A stretch of DNA of 64,000 nt from Mycolicibacterium bacteremicum. Its GTDB lineage: Bacteria > Actinomycetota > Actinomycetes > Mycobacteriales > Mycobacteriaceae. The position numbers and the translations under genes are program-made. This document shows, piece by piece, positions 17,273 through 23,340 of this stretch (positions within the stretch are counted from its first letter, which is position 1; each line of letters begins with the position of its first letter). The stretch is taken from assembly GCF_943913955.1 (NCBI RefSeq), contig NZ_CALUAE010000015.1, positions 1 to 64,000 on the forward strand, given 5' to 3'. A model generated the notes under the pieces. The model ran no database searches and was not told the DNA's origin. It worked only from the letters and a program-made list of their open reading frames with translations.

Positions 17273-17620
17273 ATGGCGCTGCCACAGCCACAGAAGCCCG
17301 GGCTGCCCGCCGAGCGCACCCTGTTGTCGTGGGAGAGAAGCGCCTTGGGCTTTCTGGTCGGCGGGGTATTGCTCATGATCCGCCACCACGGGCCGTTCGG
17401 GCCCGTTCGCGCGGTGCTCGCCTTCATCGCTGCTGGCCTGGCATTGAGTGTGCTGGCGGTCGGTTATCGGCGCGCCCGGGTCATCGGGCGAAGTCAGTCG
17501 GCAGCGGCTCCCACGCACCTGCCCGCAGCACATACCGAGGTGGTGTGGATCGGCACGGCGACAGCGGTTTTCGCCGTCATCATCGTCGGCGTGCTCACCG
17601 CGTCGACACTGTCCGGTTGA
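17273..17620 (+). CDS. DUF202 membrane protein, second of a pair
   Basis: A 115-residue protein with PAERTLLSWERSALGFLVGGVLLMIRHHG, a second DUF202 motif that keeps the ERT-L-x-W-x-R core of its partner, plus two later hydrophobic spans. It starts (ATG 17273) directly after the first DUF202 stop, so the two are translationally coupled and may form a heteromer. It is convergent with the CstR-like gene, 10 bp away. Adjacency to sulfur genes may be coincidental. Confidence 0.8.
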   Translation: MALPQPQKPGLPAERTLLSWERSALGFLVGGVLLMIRHHGPFGPVRAVLAFIAAGLALSVLAVGYRRARVIGRSQSAAAPTHLPAAHTEVVWIGTATAVFAVIIVGVLTASTLSG

Positions 17621-17630
17621 GCGAGGGCCG

Positions 17631-17900
17631 TCAGGCCAGCGCCATGAACAGCTTCTCCAGCTCGGCCTCGGTCAGCGGTTGCTGCCCGTCGGCCGTCTCG
17701 CCGGTCAGGCACTCCCGCATACCGGTCGCGACGATCTTGAAGCCGGCGCGATCCAGGGCGCGCGACACCGCGGCCAGTTGGGTCACCACATCCTTGCAGT
17801 CCCGACCCTGCTCGATCATCGAGATGACACCGGCGAGCTGGCCCTGGGCCCGGCGCAGCCGGTTGAGCACTGCAACGACCGCATCCTCGTCGCCGACCAT
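17631..17900 (-). CDS. cstR: CstR-like persulfide-sensing repressor (CsoR/RcnR family)
   Basis: An 89-residue DUF156/CsoR-fold helical repressor: LNRLRRAQGQLAGVISMIEQGRDCKDVVTQLAAVSRAL. CsoR senses Cu(I) through Cys-His-Cys. Here the first Cys (35) and the last Cys (64) are 29 apart as in CsoR and CstR, but the position of the copper-ligand His (25 after the first Cys) is Gly60. A Cys pair without the His is the signature of CstR, which senses persulfide and polysulfide. Neighbours agree: a sulfur exporter and a persulfide dioxygenase-rhodanese. ATG at 17900 follows AAAGGAG at 5 nt; an upstream in-frame start at 17930 lacks this. An operator copy lies just upstream, implying autorepression. 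Confidence 0.85.
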   Translation of the reverse strand: MVGDEDAVVAVLNRLRRAQGQLAGVISMIEQGRDCKDVVTQLAAVSRALDRAGFKIVATGMRECLTGETADGQQPLTEAELEKLFMALA

Positions 17901-17932
17901 GGCTTCTCCTTTCACCGAACCGAACAGCAATG

Positions 17933-17948
17933 GTACCGGTGGGGGTAT
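17933..17948. promoter_or_regulatory. CstR-type operator copy 1, upstream of cstR
   Basis: GTACC-N6-GGTAT, a pseudo-palindrome with a G-rich spacer, sits 33 bp before the cstR start between tauE and cstR. It matches four other copies in the tauE-cstB divergent region. Confidence 0.65.
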
Positions 17949-17960
17949 TCCCGGGTCTCG

Positions 17961-18824
17961 CTATGCAGGCGTTCGGCGCGCCGGGAGGCGGCGCAGGGGA
18001 CAGTGGGCGTACCGCGCGCACGCGAACGTGAGGACGGCGACGAGCGCCGTGCTCCCGGCCGCGGTGATCCCGAGGATCGGGTTCACCTCCTGGCCGAGGA
18101 TGATCGCTGACATCGCGAGCACGAACCAGCCGAACACCTTTCGCAGGGTGTCGGGATCGACGCGTGCGGTCAGCTTGGTTCCCACGAACGCGCCGAGCAC
18201 CGCTGCGCCGGTGACCGCGGTTGCCGTGCGCCAGTCGATCGTCACGGTGGACAGATACCCGGCGAGGCCGGCGAAAGACTTCATGGCGATGACGACCAGT
18301 GAGGTGCCCACCGCGACGGGCATGGGTAATCCGCCCAGCAGCGCCAGCGCGGGCACCACCAGGAATCCGCCACCGGCACCGACCAGTCCGGTGACCAGCC
18401 CGACGACGAGGCCCTCGGCGATGATCTTGGCTATCGGCAGCCCGTGATCACCGCTCGCCGTCTCGACGCGCCGGCGGCCACGCAGCATCGCGACGGCGGT
18501 CGCGATCATCATGACGGCGAAGCCGACGAGCAGGATGGCGCCGGGGATGAATCGGGCCAGCAGTCCGCCGGCATAGGCGCCGGCCATGCCGGCCGTGCCG
18601 AAGGTCAGGCCGGTGCGCCATTGCACGCGTCCGGCGCGCGCGTGCGAGATGGCTCCGATGGCACTGGTGACGCCGACGATCAGCAGCGAGGTGGCGATGG
18701 CCTGCTTGGCCTCCATTCCGGCAACATAGGCCAGCAACGGGACGGTCAGGATCGAGCCACCGCCCCCGAGTAAACCCAGTGCGACGCCGACGAATACGGC
18801 CAGGCCGATGGTGAGCGCGATCAT
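17961..18824 (-). CDS. tauE: TauE/SafE family sulfur-compound exporter
   Basis: This 287-residue integral membrane protein has about eight spans and the family's glycine-rich motifs (LGLLGGGGSILTVPLLAYVAGM near the N-terminus and VTGLVGAGGGFLVVPALALLGGLPM in the middle, the internal repeat). TauE/SafE proteins are proposed to export sulfite, sulfoacetate or related sulfur anions. In staphylococcal cst loci a TauE sits beside CstR. It lies 60 bp upstream of cstR on the same strand and is divergent from the cstB-like gene. The ribosome binding site before ATG 18824 is weak. A 21-codon frame ends 6 bp upstream and could couple translation. Confidence 0.88.
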   Translation of the reverse strand: MIALTIGLAVFVGVALGLLGGGGSILTVPLLAYVAGMEAKQAIATSLLIVGVTSAIGAISHARAGRVQWRTGLTFGTAGMAGAYAGGLLARFIPGAILLVGFAVMMIATAVAMLRGRRRVETASGDHGLPIAKIIAEGLVVGLVTGLVGAGGGFLVVPALALLGGLPMPVAVGTSLVVIAMKSFAGLAGYLSTVTIDWRTATAVTGAAVLGAFVGTKLTARVDPDTLRKVFGWFVLAMSAIILGQEVNPILGITAAGSTALVAVLTFACARYAHCPLRRLPARRTPA

Positions 18825-18830
18825 GATCGA

Positions 18831-18896
18831 TCAGCTCGCCGTGCCGGCCGGCTCGATCAGCTGCGACACGATGGCGTGTGCATCGCGAACGGTCAT
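18831..18896 (-). CDS. Possible 21-codon leader ORF upstream of tauE
   Basis: ATG at 18896, 9 nt after an AAAGGA box, opens a 21-residue frame beginning MTVRDAHAIVSQLIEPAG and stopping at 18831, 6 bp before the tauE start. It lies downstream of the putative tauE promoter and operators. The good ribosome binding site here contrasts with the weak one of tauE, so it may be a translated leader that couples to tauE. Equally it could be the remnant of a longer gene. There is no recognisable domain. Confidence 0.35.
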   Translation of the reverse strand: MTVRDAHAIVSQLIEPAGTAS

Positions 18897-18947
18897 GACG
18901 AACCGTCCTTTCGACGGGATGGCGGTGGTCGAATGCTCTGAGCGGTG

Positions 18948-18963
18948 ATACCACCAGGGGTAT
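18948..18963. promoter_or_regulatory. CstR-type operator copy 2
   Basis: ATACC-ACCAGG-GGTAT lies downstream of the putative tauE -10 and upstream of the leader ORF. Its centre is 32 bp from copy 3, about three helical turns. Confidence 0.65.
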
Positions 18964-18970
18964 TTATCGA

Positions 18971-19001
18971 AGTGTAGGCATACCCCGCCGGGTACTGTCA
19001 A
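18971..19001 (-). promoter_or_regulatory. Putative tauE-cstR promoter
   Basis: On the minus strand a perfect TTGACA -35 (19001-18996) is followed, after a long 19-bp spacer, by TACACT (18976-18971) as -10. Operator copy 3 fills the spacer, so repressor binding would block RNA polymerase directly. Confidence 0.5.
18980..18995. promoter_or_regulatory. CstR-type operator copy 3
   Basis: ATACC-CCGCCG-GGTAC is positioned inside the -35/-10 spacer of the putative tauE promoter. Confidence 0.65.
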
Positions 19002-19012
19002 ACAGAATAGAT

Positions 19013-19028
19013 ATACCCCCGGGGGTAG
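19013..19028. promoter_or_regulatory. CstR-type operator copy 4
   Basis: ATACC-CCCGGG-GGTAG contains the perfect 14-bp palindrome TACCCCCGGGGGTA (19014-19027). It abuts the TTGACA at 19029 of the cstB-directed promoter. Confidence 0.7.
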
Positions 19029-19059
19029 TTGACATACCTACGGGGGTATGGCGCATCAT
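19029..19059 (+). promoter_or_regulatory. Putative cstB promoter
   Basis: TTGACA (19029-19034) is a perfect -35, and CATCAT (19054-19059), 19 bp later, is a candidate -10. Operator copy 5 overlaps the -35 by one base and fills most of the spacer. The -35 is clear; the -10 assignment is weak. Confidence 0.5.
19034..19049. promoter_or_regulatory. CstR-type operator copy 5
   Basis: ATACC-TACGGG-GGTAT begins at the last base of the cstB-directed TTGACA. Its centre is 21 bp (two turns) from copy 4, which suggests cooperative binding on one DNA face. Confidence 0.7.
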
Positions 19060-19093
19060 GGCGATGCCCGCCCGACGAATGAAAGGCTGTGAG

Positions 19094-20473
19094 ATGAAGT
19101 TCGTTCAGTACTATTTGGATTGTTTGTCCCACGCGTCGTACCTGATCGCCGACGAAACCACCGGCCGCGCAGTGGTTGTCGATCCGCAGCGGGACGTGGC
19201 CGAGTACCTGGCCGATGCGCGTGCGCACGGTTACGCCATCGAATTGGTCATCGAGACGCACTTCCACGCCGACTTCCTGTCCGGTCACCTGGAGCTGGCC
19301 AAGGCCACCGGGGCTCGGATCGTCTATTCCTCGGTCGCCGAGACGGAATTCGAGTCGATGGGCGTGGCCGATGGTGAACGCTATTCGCTCGGTGCGGTGA
19401 CCCTGCAGTTCCTGCACACCCCGGGCCACACCCCCGAGTCGCTGAGCATCGTGGTCTACGAGCATGCCGACGACACGATTCCCTACGGCGTGCTCACCGG
19501 CGATGCATTGTTCATCGGGGACGTCGGTAGGCCCGACCTGCTGGCCTCCATCGGCCACACCCGAGAGGAGCTGGCCGACAAGCTCTATGACTCGCTGCAC
19601 GACAAGCTGATGACCCTGCCCGATGCCACCCGGGTCTATCCGGCGCATGGCGCCGGCTCGGCGTGCGGAAAGAACCTGTCCACCGAACTGTGGTCGACGA
19701 TGGGGGAGCAGAAGATGACCAATTACGCGCTGCGCGCCCCGGACAAGGCCACCTTCATGGAACTGGTCACCGCGGGGCAGCCACCCGCGCCGAGCTACTT
19801 CGGCTACGACGCGATCCTCAATCGCAAGGAGCGCGCTCTGCTCGACGAGACCGAGATGCCTGCGGCGATGAGCTTCGACCAGGTCCGCCAGGCCACGGAG
19901 GCGGGCGCGGTGCTGGTCGACGGACGTGGCCCGGAAGACTTTGCGTTGGGGCACCTGCGCGGCGCGGTCAACATCGGGTTGGCGGGCCGGTATGCCGAGT
20001 TCGCCGGGTCGGTGCTGGCCAGCGATGTCGACATCGTGCTGTTCACCGAGCCCGGTCAGGAACTCGAAGGCAAGACCCGGTTGGCGCGCATCGGATTCGA
20101 CCGCGTGATCGGATATCTGGACCGCCCGTTCGGGGCGATGCTCGACCATCCGGACGAGGTCCAGGTCGCGTCCAGGCTGACCGCCAAGGCGTTCGATCAG
20201 CGCGCGGCCGAGCTTGCCGGCCTGCAGATCGTCGACGTGCGCAACCCCGGTGAGGTCGCGGCAGGCGCGATCCCGAACGCCATCCCGATCCCGGTGGGTC
20301 AGTTACCGGGCCGACTCGGCGAGCTGGATCCGGACCGGCCGACGGTCGTGTACTGCGCCGGTGGCTACCGGTCGTCGGTGGCCGCAAGCCTGTTGCGGGG
20401 CAACGGCTTCACCGATGTGAGCGACATCCTGGGCGGGTATGGCGCCTGGGAAGATGCCCGACAACGGGCCTGA
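19094..20473 (+). CDS. cstB: CstB-like persulfide dioxygenase-sulfurtransferase
   Basis: CstB-type enzymes oxidise low-molecular-weight persulfides and produce thiosulfate in sulfide detoxification. This 459-residue protein has three parts. An N-terminal metallo-beta-lactamase/ETHE1-like domain carries the iron ligands His56, His58 and Asp60 (THFHADFLSGH), His112, Asp137 and His185. A central rhodanese-like domain (about 260-350) has no cysteine at the active loop (VLFTEPGQE). A C-terminal rhodanese domain (about 365-459) has active Cys421 in YCAGGYRSS. This is the same order, with one inactive and one active rhodanese, as staphylococcal CstB. ATG at 19094 follows GAAAGG. Operators and a TTGACA lie upstream. 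Confidence 0.9.
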   Translation: MKFVQYYLDCLSHASYLIADETTGRAVVVDPQRDVAEYLADARAHGYAIELVIETHFHADFLSGHLELAKATGARIVYSSVAETEFESMGVADGERYSLGAVTLQFLHTPGHTPESLSIVVYEHADDTIPYGVLTGDALFIGDVGRPDLLASIGHTREELADKLYDSLHDKLMTLPDATRVYPAHGAGSACGKNLSTELWSTMGEQKMTNYALRAPDKATFMELVTAGQPPAPSYFGYDAILNRKERALLDETEMPAAMSFDQVRQATEAGAVLVDGRGPEDFALGHLRGAVNIGLAGRYAEFAGSVLASDVDIVLFTEPGQELEGKTRLARIGFDRVIGYLDRPFGAMLDHPDEVQVASRLTAKAFDQRAAELAGLQIVDVRNPGEVAAGAIPNAIPIPVGQLPGRLGELDPDRPTVVYCAGGYRSSVAASLLRGNGFTDVSDILGGYGAWEDARQRA

Positions 20474-20621
20474 GAGTCGAAGGAGGCGGGACGATTGCCG
20501 AGCACCCGGTTATCGTGGTCGGCGCGACGGGGCGGAACGTCGTTCAGCGGGGCATCGCGCTTTTGAATCACGCTGCGCGCAAGCCTGTGGCGGCGGCTGA
20601 ATCAGCCCTAATCTGCAGCCG

Positions 20622-21425
20622 GTGTCGAGTACTCCGGCGCCCGCGGGCGTCTTGCTGCGCGGGGTCGGCCGCACCTTCGCCGACCGGGCCGTGCTGGCCG
20701 ACGTGGACATCGAGGTCGCGCCCGGTGAGGTCGTCGCGTTCCTGGGTGCGTCGGGCAGCGGCAAGTCCACGCTGCTGCGGCTGATCGCCGGACTCGACCG
20801 TCCCACCGCCGGTGACATCACCATCGACGGCAGATCCGTGCGGGGCATCGATCCGCGGTGTGCGGTGGTGTTCCAGGAGCCGCGACTGCTGCCCTGGCGC
20901 ACCCTGGCCGCCAACGTCGCCTTCGGGTTACCGCACGGCACACCCCGGGGCCAGGGTGGCACCGATGTCCAGCACTGGCTCGATGTCGTCGGGCTGACCG
21001 GATTCGAACACCACCGGCCCCGCCAGATCTCCGGGGGGATGGCGCAACGGGCGGGGCTGGCACGGGCTCTGGCGCGCAGGCCCGGTGTGCTGTTGCTCGA
21101 CGAACCGCTGGGCGCACTGGACGCGTTGACCCGGTTGCGGATGCAGGATCTGCTCGACGAGGTGCAGCAGGCGGCCGGTACCACCACGCTGCTGGTCACC
21201 CACGACGTCGACGAGGCACTGATCCTGGCCGACCGAGTACTCATCCTGCGTGCCGGACCGGACGGCGCGGCCGGTATCGCCGCGGCCCATCGGGTCGACC
21301 TACCCAAACCGCGCGATCGGGCGAACCCGGCGTTGGCCGCGCTGCGCACGACACTGCTCGACGAACTCGGACTGCCGCGCCGCGGAGATCCGGAATCCGC
21401 TGAACGAAAGGAAATCTCGGTATGA
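20622..21425 (+). CDS. ssuB: ABC transporter ATPase, sulfonate/nitrate/taurine type
   Basis: A 267-residue ATP-binding subunit: Walker A GASGSGKST (42-50), Q-loop FQEPRLLPWRTLAANVAFG (84-102), signature SGGMAQRAGLARAL (137-150), Walker B with LLLDEPLGALD (157-167), and switch His in LLVTHDVDEAL. The LPWRT-x-x-NV pattern is typical of SsuB/TauB/NrtD ATPases. It starts at GTG 20622, 148 bp after cstB, and its stop overlaps the binding-protein start by 4 bp (ATGA). With the two following genes it forms a complete importer, probably of organosulfonates given the sulfur neighbours. Confidence 0.85.
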   Translation: MSSTPAPAGVLLRGVGRTFADRAVLADVDIEVAPGEVVAFLGASGSGKSTLLRLIAGLDRPTAGDITIDGRSVRGIDPRCAVVFQEPRLLPWRTLAANVAFGLPHGTPRGQGGTDVQHWLDVVGLTGFEHHRPRQISGGMAQRAGLARALARRPGVLLLDEPLGALDALTRLRMQDLLDEVQQAAGTTTLLVTHDVDEALILADRVLILRAGPDGAAGIAAAHRVDLPKPRDRANPALAALRTTLLDELGLPRRGDPESAERKEISV

Positions 21426-22393
21426 GGGCACGGGGCCTACTGGCGGCCGCGATGGTGGCACTGTGCTGGCCGGCGGCGACCGCGTGCAGCAGCACCGACG
21501 ATGCCGAGTCCGCCAAGACCGTCCGACTCGACTACGCGTACTACAACCCGCTGAGCCTGGTCATCCGCGACCAGCGGCTGCTGGAGAACAAGGGGTACGA
21601 CGTGACCTGGGTGCTGTCGGCGGGCAGCAACAAGGCCAACGAGGGACTTCGCTCGGACGCACTGGATTTCGGTTCCACCGCCGGTGCCGCGGCGCTGGTC
21701 GCCCGGGCCAATGGCACTCCCATCAAGGTCGTCGAGATCTACAGCAAGCCGGAATGGGCCGCGCTGGTGGTGGGGAGGGACTCGCCGATCAGGACGGTGG
21801 CCGAGTTGCGTGGCAAGAAGATCGCCGTCACTAAGGGCACCGACCCGTACTACTTCCTGCTGCAGGCCCTCGACACCGCGGGCCTGCAGCGCGGGGATGT
21901 CGAGATCGTCAATCTGCAGCACGCCGACGGTAAGACCGCGCTCGAGCGCGGCGACGTCGACGCCTGGTCGGGGCTGGATCCGTTCATCGCCCAGACGGTG
22001 CAGGAGTCCGGTGCGCGGTTGCTGTACCGGAACCCGAACTTCAACTCCTATGGCACCCTCAACGCCCGCGAGGACGTGCTGGCCGACAAACCCGAGGCCG
22101 CCCAATCCGTCGTCGACGCCTACGAGGAGGCCCGCGCATGGGCAATCGCACATCCGAACGAGTTGACCGACCTGCTGGCCCGGGAAGCGAAGACCGCACC
22201 GGCGGTGGCGGCCGAGGTGCTGGGGCGCACGGATCTGAAGGTCGATCCGGTGCCGGGACAGGCGCAACTCGACGTGCTGCAGACGGTCCTGCCGATCGCG
22301 GTGGGCGATGGCGATATCAAGTCCGAGGACGCCGGCAGGCAGGCCCTGGAGACGCTGCTGCAACCGGAGTTCGCCGCCGCGCACGCGAGCTGA
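21422..22393 (+). CDS. ssuA: ABC transporter substrate-binding lipoprotein, sulfonate type
   Basis: A 323-residue periplasmic binding protein. The signal peptide ends at a lipobox-like ATAC with Cys22. The fold markers are NMT1/SsuA-like: VRLDYAYYNPLSLVIRDQRLLE at the start, LDFGSTAGAAALVARANGTPIKVVEIYS, DSPIRTVAELRGKKIAVTKGTDPYYFLLQALDTAGL, and the mid-domain DVDAWSGLDPFIAQTV. These resemble aliphatic sulfonate and taurine binding proteins. The exact ligand cannot be told. The start overlaps the ATPase stop (ATGA), and its own stop overlaps the probable permease start in the same way. Confidence 0.83.
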   Translation: MRARGLLAAAMVALCWPAATACSSTDDAESAKTVRLDYAYYNPLSLVIRDQRLLENKGYDVTWVLSAGSNKANEGLRSDALDFGSTAGAAALVARANGTPIKVVEIYSKPEWAALVVGRDSPIRTVAELRGKKIAVTKGTDPYYFLLQALDTAGLQRGDVEIVNLQHADGKTALERGDVDAWSGLDPFIAQTVQESGARLLYRNPNFNSYGTLNAREDVLADKPEAAQSVVDAYEEARAWAIAHPNELTDLLAREAKTAPAVAAEVLGRTDLKVDPVPGQAQLDVLQTVLPIAVGDGDIKSEDAGRQALETLLQPEFAAAHAS

Positions 22394-23154
22394 CCGCGTA
22401 TGCGGGCCGGGTCCCGGCCGCCCTGGTCGGGCTGATCGTCCCGCTTGCACTGCTTGCGGTCTGGCAGCTGACGGTGTCCGCCGGGCTGTTCTCGGCCAGC
22501 CAGCTGCCGCCGCCGGCGGACGTCCTCGGTGCGGTCGGCGAACTTGCCGGTCGCGGTGATCTGTGGACGCACCTGGGCGCCAGCCTGACGCGCGTGTTCG
22601 CCGGATATCTGTCCGGTGCCGTCGCCGGCCTGGCGCTCGGGTCCCTGGTCGGTCTCTCGATCACGGTGTCGCGGCTGCTGGGCCCAACGGTGGCGGCGCT
22701 GCGCACGGTGCCCTCACTGGCCTGGGTGCCGTTGCTGCTGTTGTGGTTCGGCATCGGCGAGGAGCCCAAGGTGCTGCTGATCGCCATCGGCGCCTTCTTC
22801 CCGATCTATACGACGACGGCGTCGGCCCTGTCCCATGTCGATCCGCATCTGGTCGAGGTCGGCCGCGCCTACGGCCGGCGCGGGCCCGCGCTACTGGCCA
22901 CGGTGCTGTTGCCGGCCGCGGCGCCGACACTGGTCAACGGCCTGCGGCTCGGTCTGGCGAATGCGTGGCTGTTCCTGGTGGCCGCGGAGCTGATCGCCTC
23001 GTCCAAGGGATTGGGCTTCCTGTTGATCGACAGTCAGAACACCGGGCGCACCGATGTGATGGTGCTGTCGATCGTGCTGCTGGCGGTGCTCGGCAAGCTC
23101 AGCGACACCGTCTTCGGGGTGTTCGAGCGGCGACTGGTGGCCACGCGGAGTTGA
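22390..23154 (+). CDS. ssuC: ABC transporter permease, sulfonate type, probable CTG start
   Basis: About 254 residues with six hydrophobic spans and the permease loop (EVGRAYGRRGPALLATVLLPAAAPTLVNGLRLGLANAW) of SsuC/TauC-type subunits. The start is odd. In this frame there is no ATG, GTG or TTG between an ATG at 22138, deep inside the binding-protein gene and preceding non-coding-like text, and positions inside the first membrane span. A CTG at 22390-22392 overlaps the upstream TGA as CTGA, mirroring the ATGA overlap of the previous gene pair. It gives a normal-length protein beginning LTAYAGRVPAALVGLIVPLALLAVW. I therefore choose it; translational coupling would compensate for the weak codon. 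Confidence 0.8.
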   Translation: MTAYAGRVPAALVGLIVPLALLAVWQLTVSAGLFSASQLPPPADVLGAVGELAGRGDLWTHLGASLTRVFAGYLSGAVAGLALGSLVGLSITVSRLLGPTVAALRTVPSLAWVPLLLLWFGIGEEPKVLLIAIGAFFPIYTTTASALSHVDPHLVEVGRAYGRRGPALLATVLLPAAAPTLVNGLRLGLANAWLFLVAAELIASSKGLGFLLIDSQNTGRTDVMVLSIVLLAVLGKLSDTVFGVFERRLVATRS

Positions 23155-23241
23155 TGAACTCTCGGTGAATTCACCGTGGGCAGCCCGCGCGCATCGTGCC
23201 TGGTAACGCCCGTGGTAGCGGCGGCGATAACGAGTGCAGGG

Positions 23242-23259
23242 CGCCGGAAACGGCGTTTT
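23242..23259 (+). terminator. Possible terminator of the sulfonate transporter operon
   Basis: A 5-bp stem CGCCG/CGGCG closed by a GAAA tetraloop is followed directly by TTTT, 87 bp after the permease stop. The stem is short, but the stable loop and U-run fit an intrinsic terminator. Confidence 0.4.
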
Positions 23260-23340
23260 CACGAGATGCCGAGTCGATGCGAGCAAACTAGGCTCGTCGC
23301 GATCCGCAGCGGGGGATGAGACAGGAGTAGAGGTCAGGGG

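Noticed and set aside
20474..20621. Possible small gene or riboswitch between cstB and the ABC ATPase
   Set aside because: A frame from 20515 merges into shadow text of the ATPase gene. I could not draw a stable conserved RNA fold, so nothing is claimed.
22138..22389. N-terminal extension of the sulfonate permease from ATG 22138
   Set aside because: The extra 84 residues are Arg/Gly-rich, lie in a shifted frame inside the binding-protein gene and have no family counterpart.
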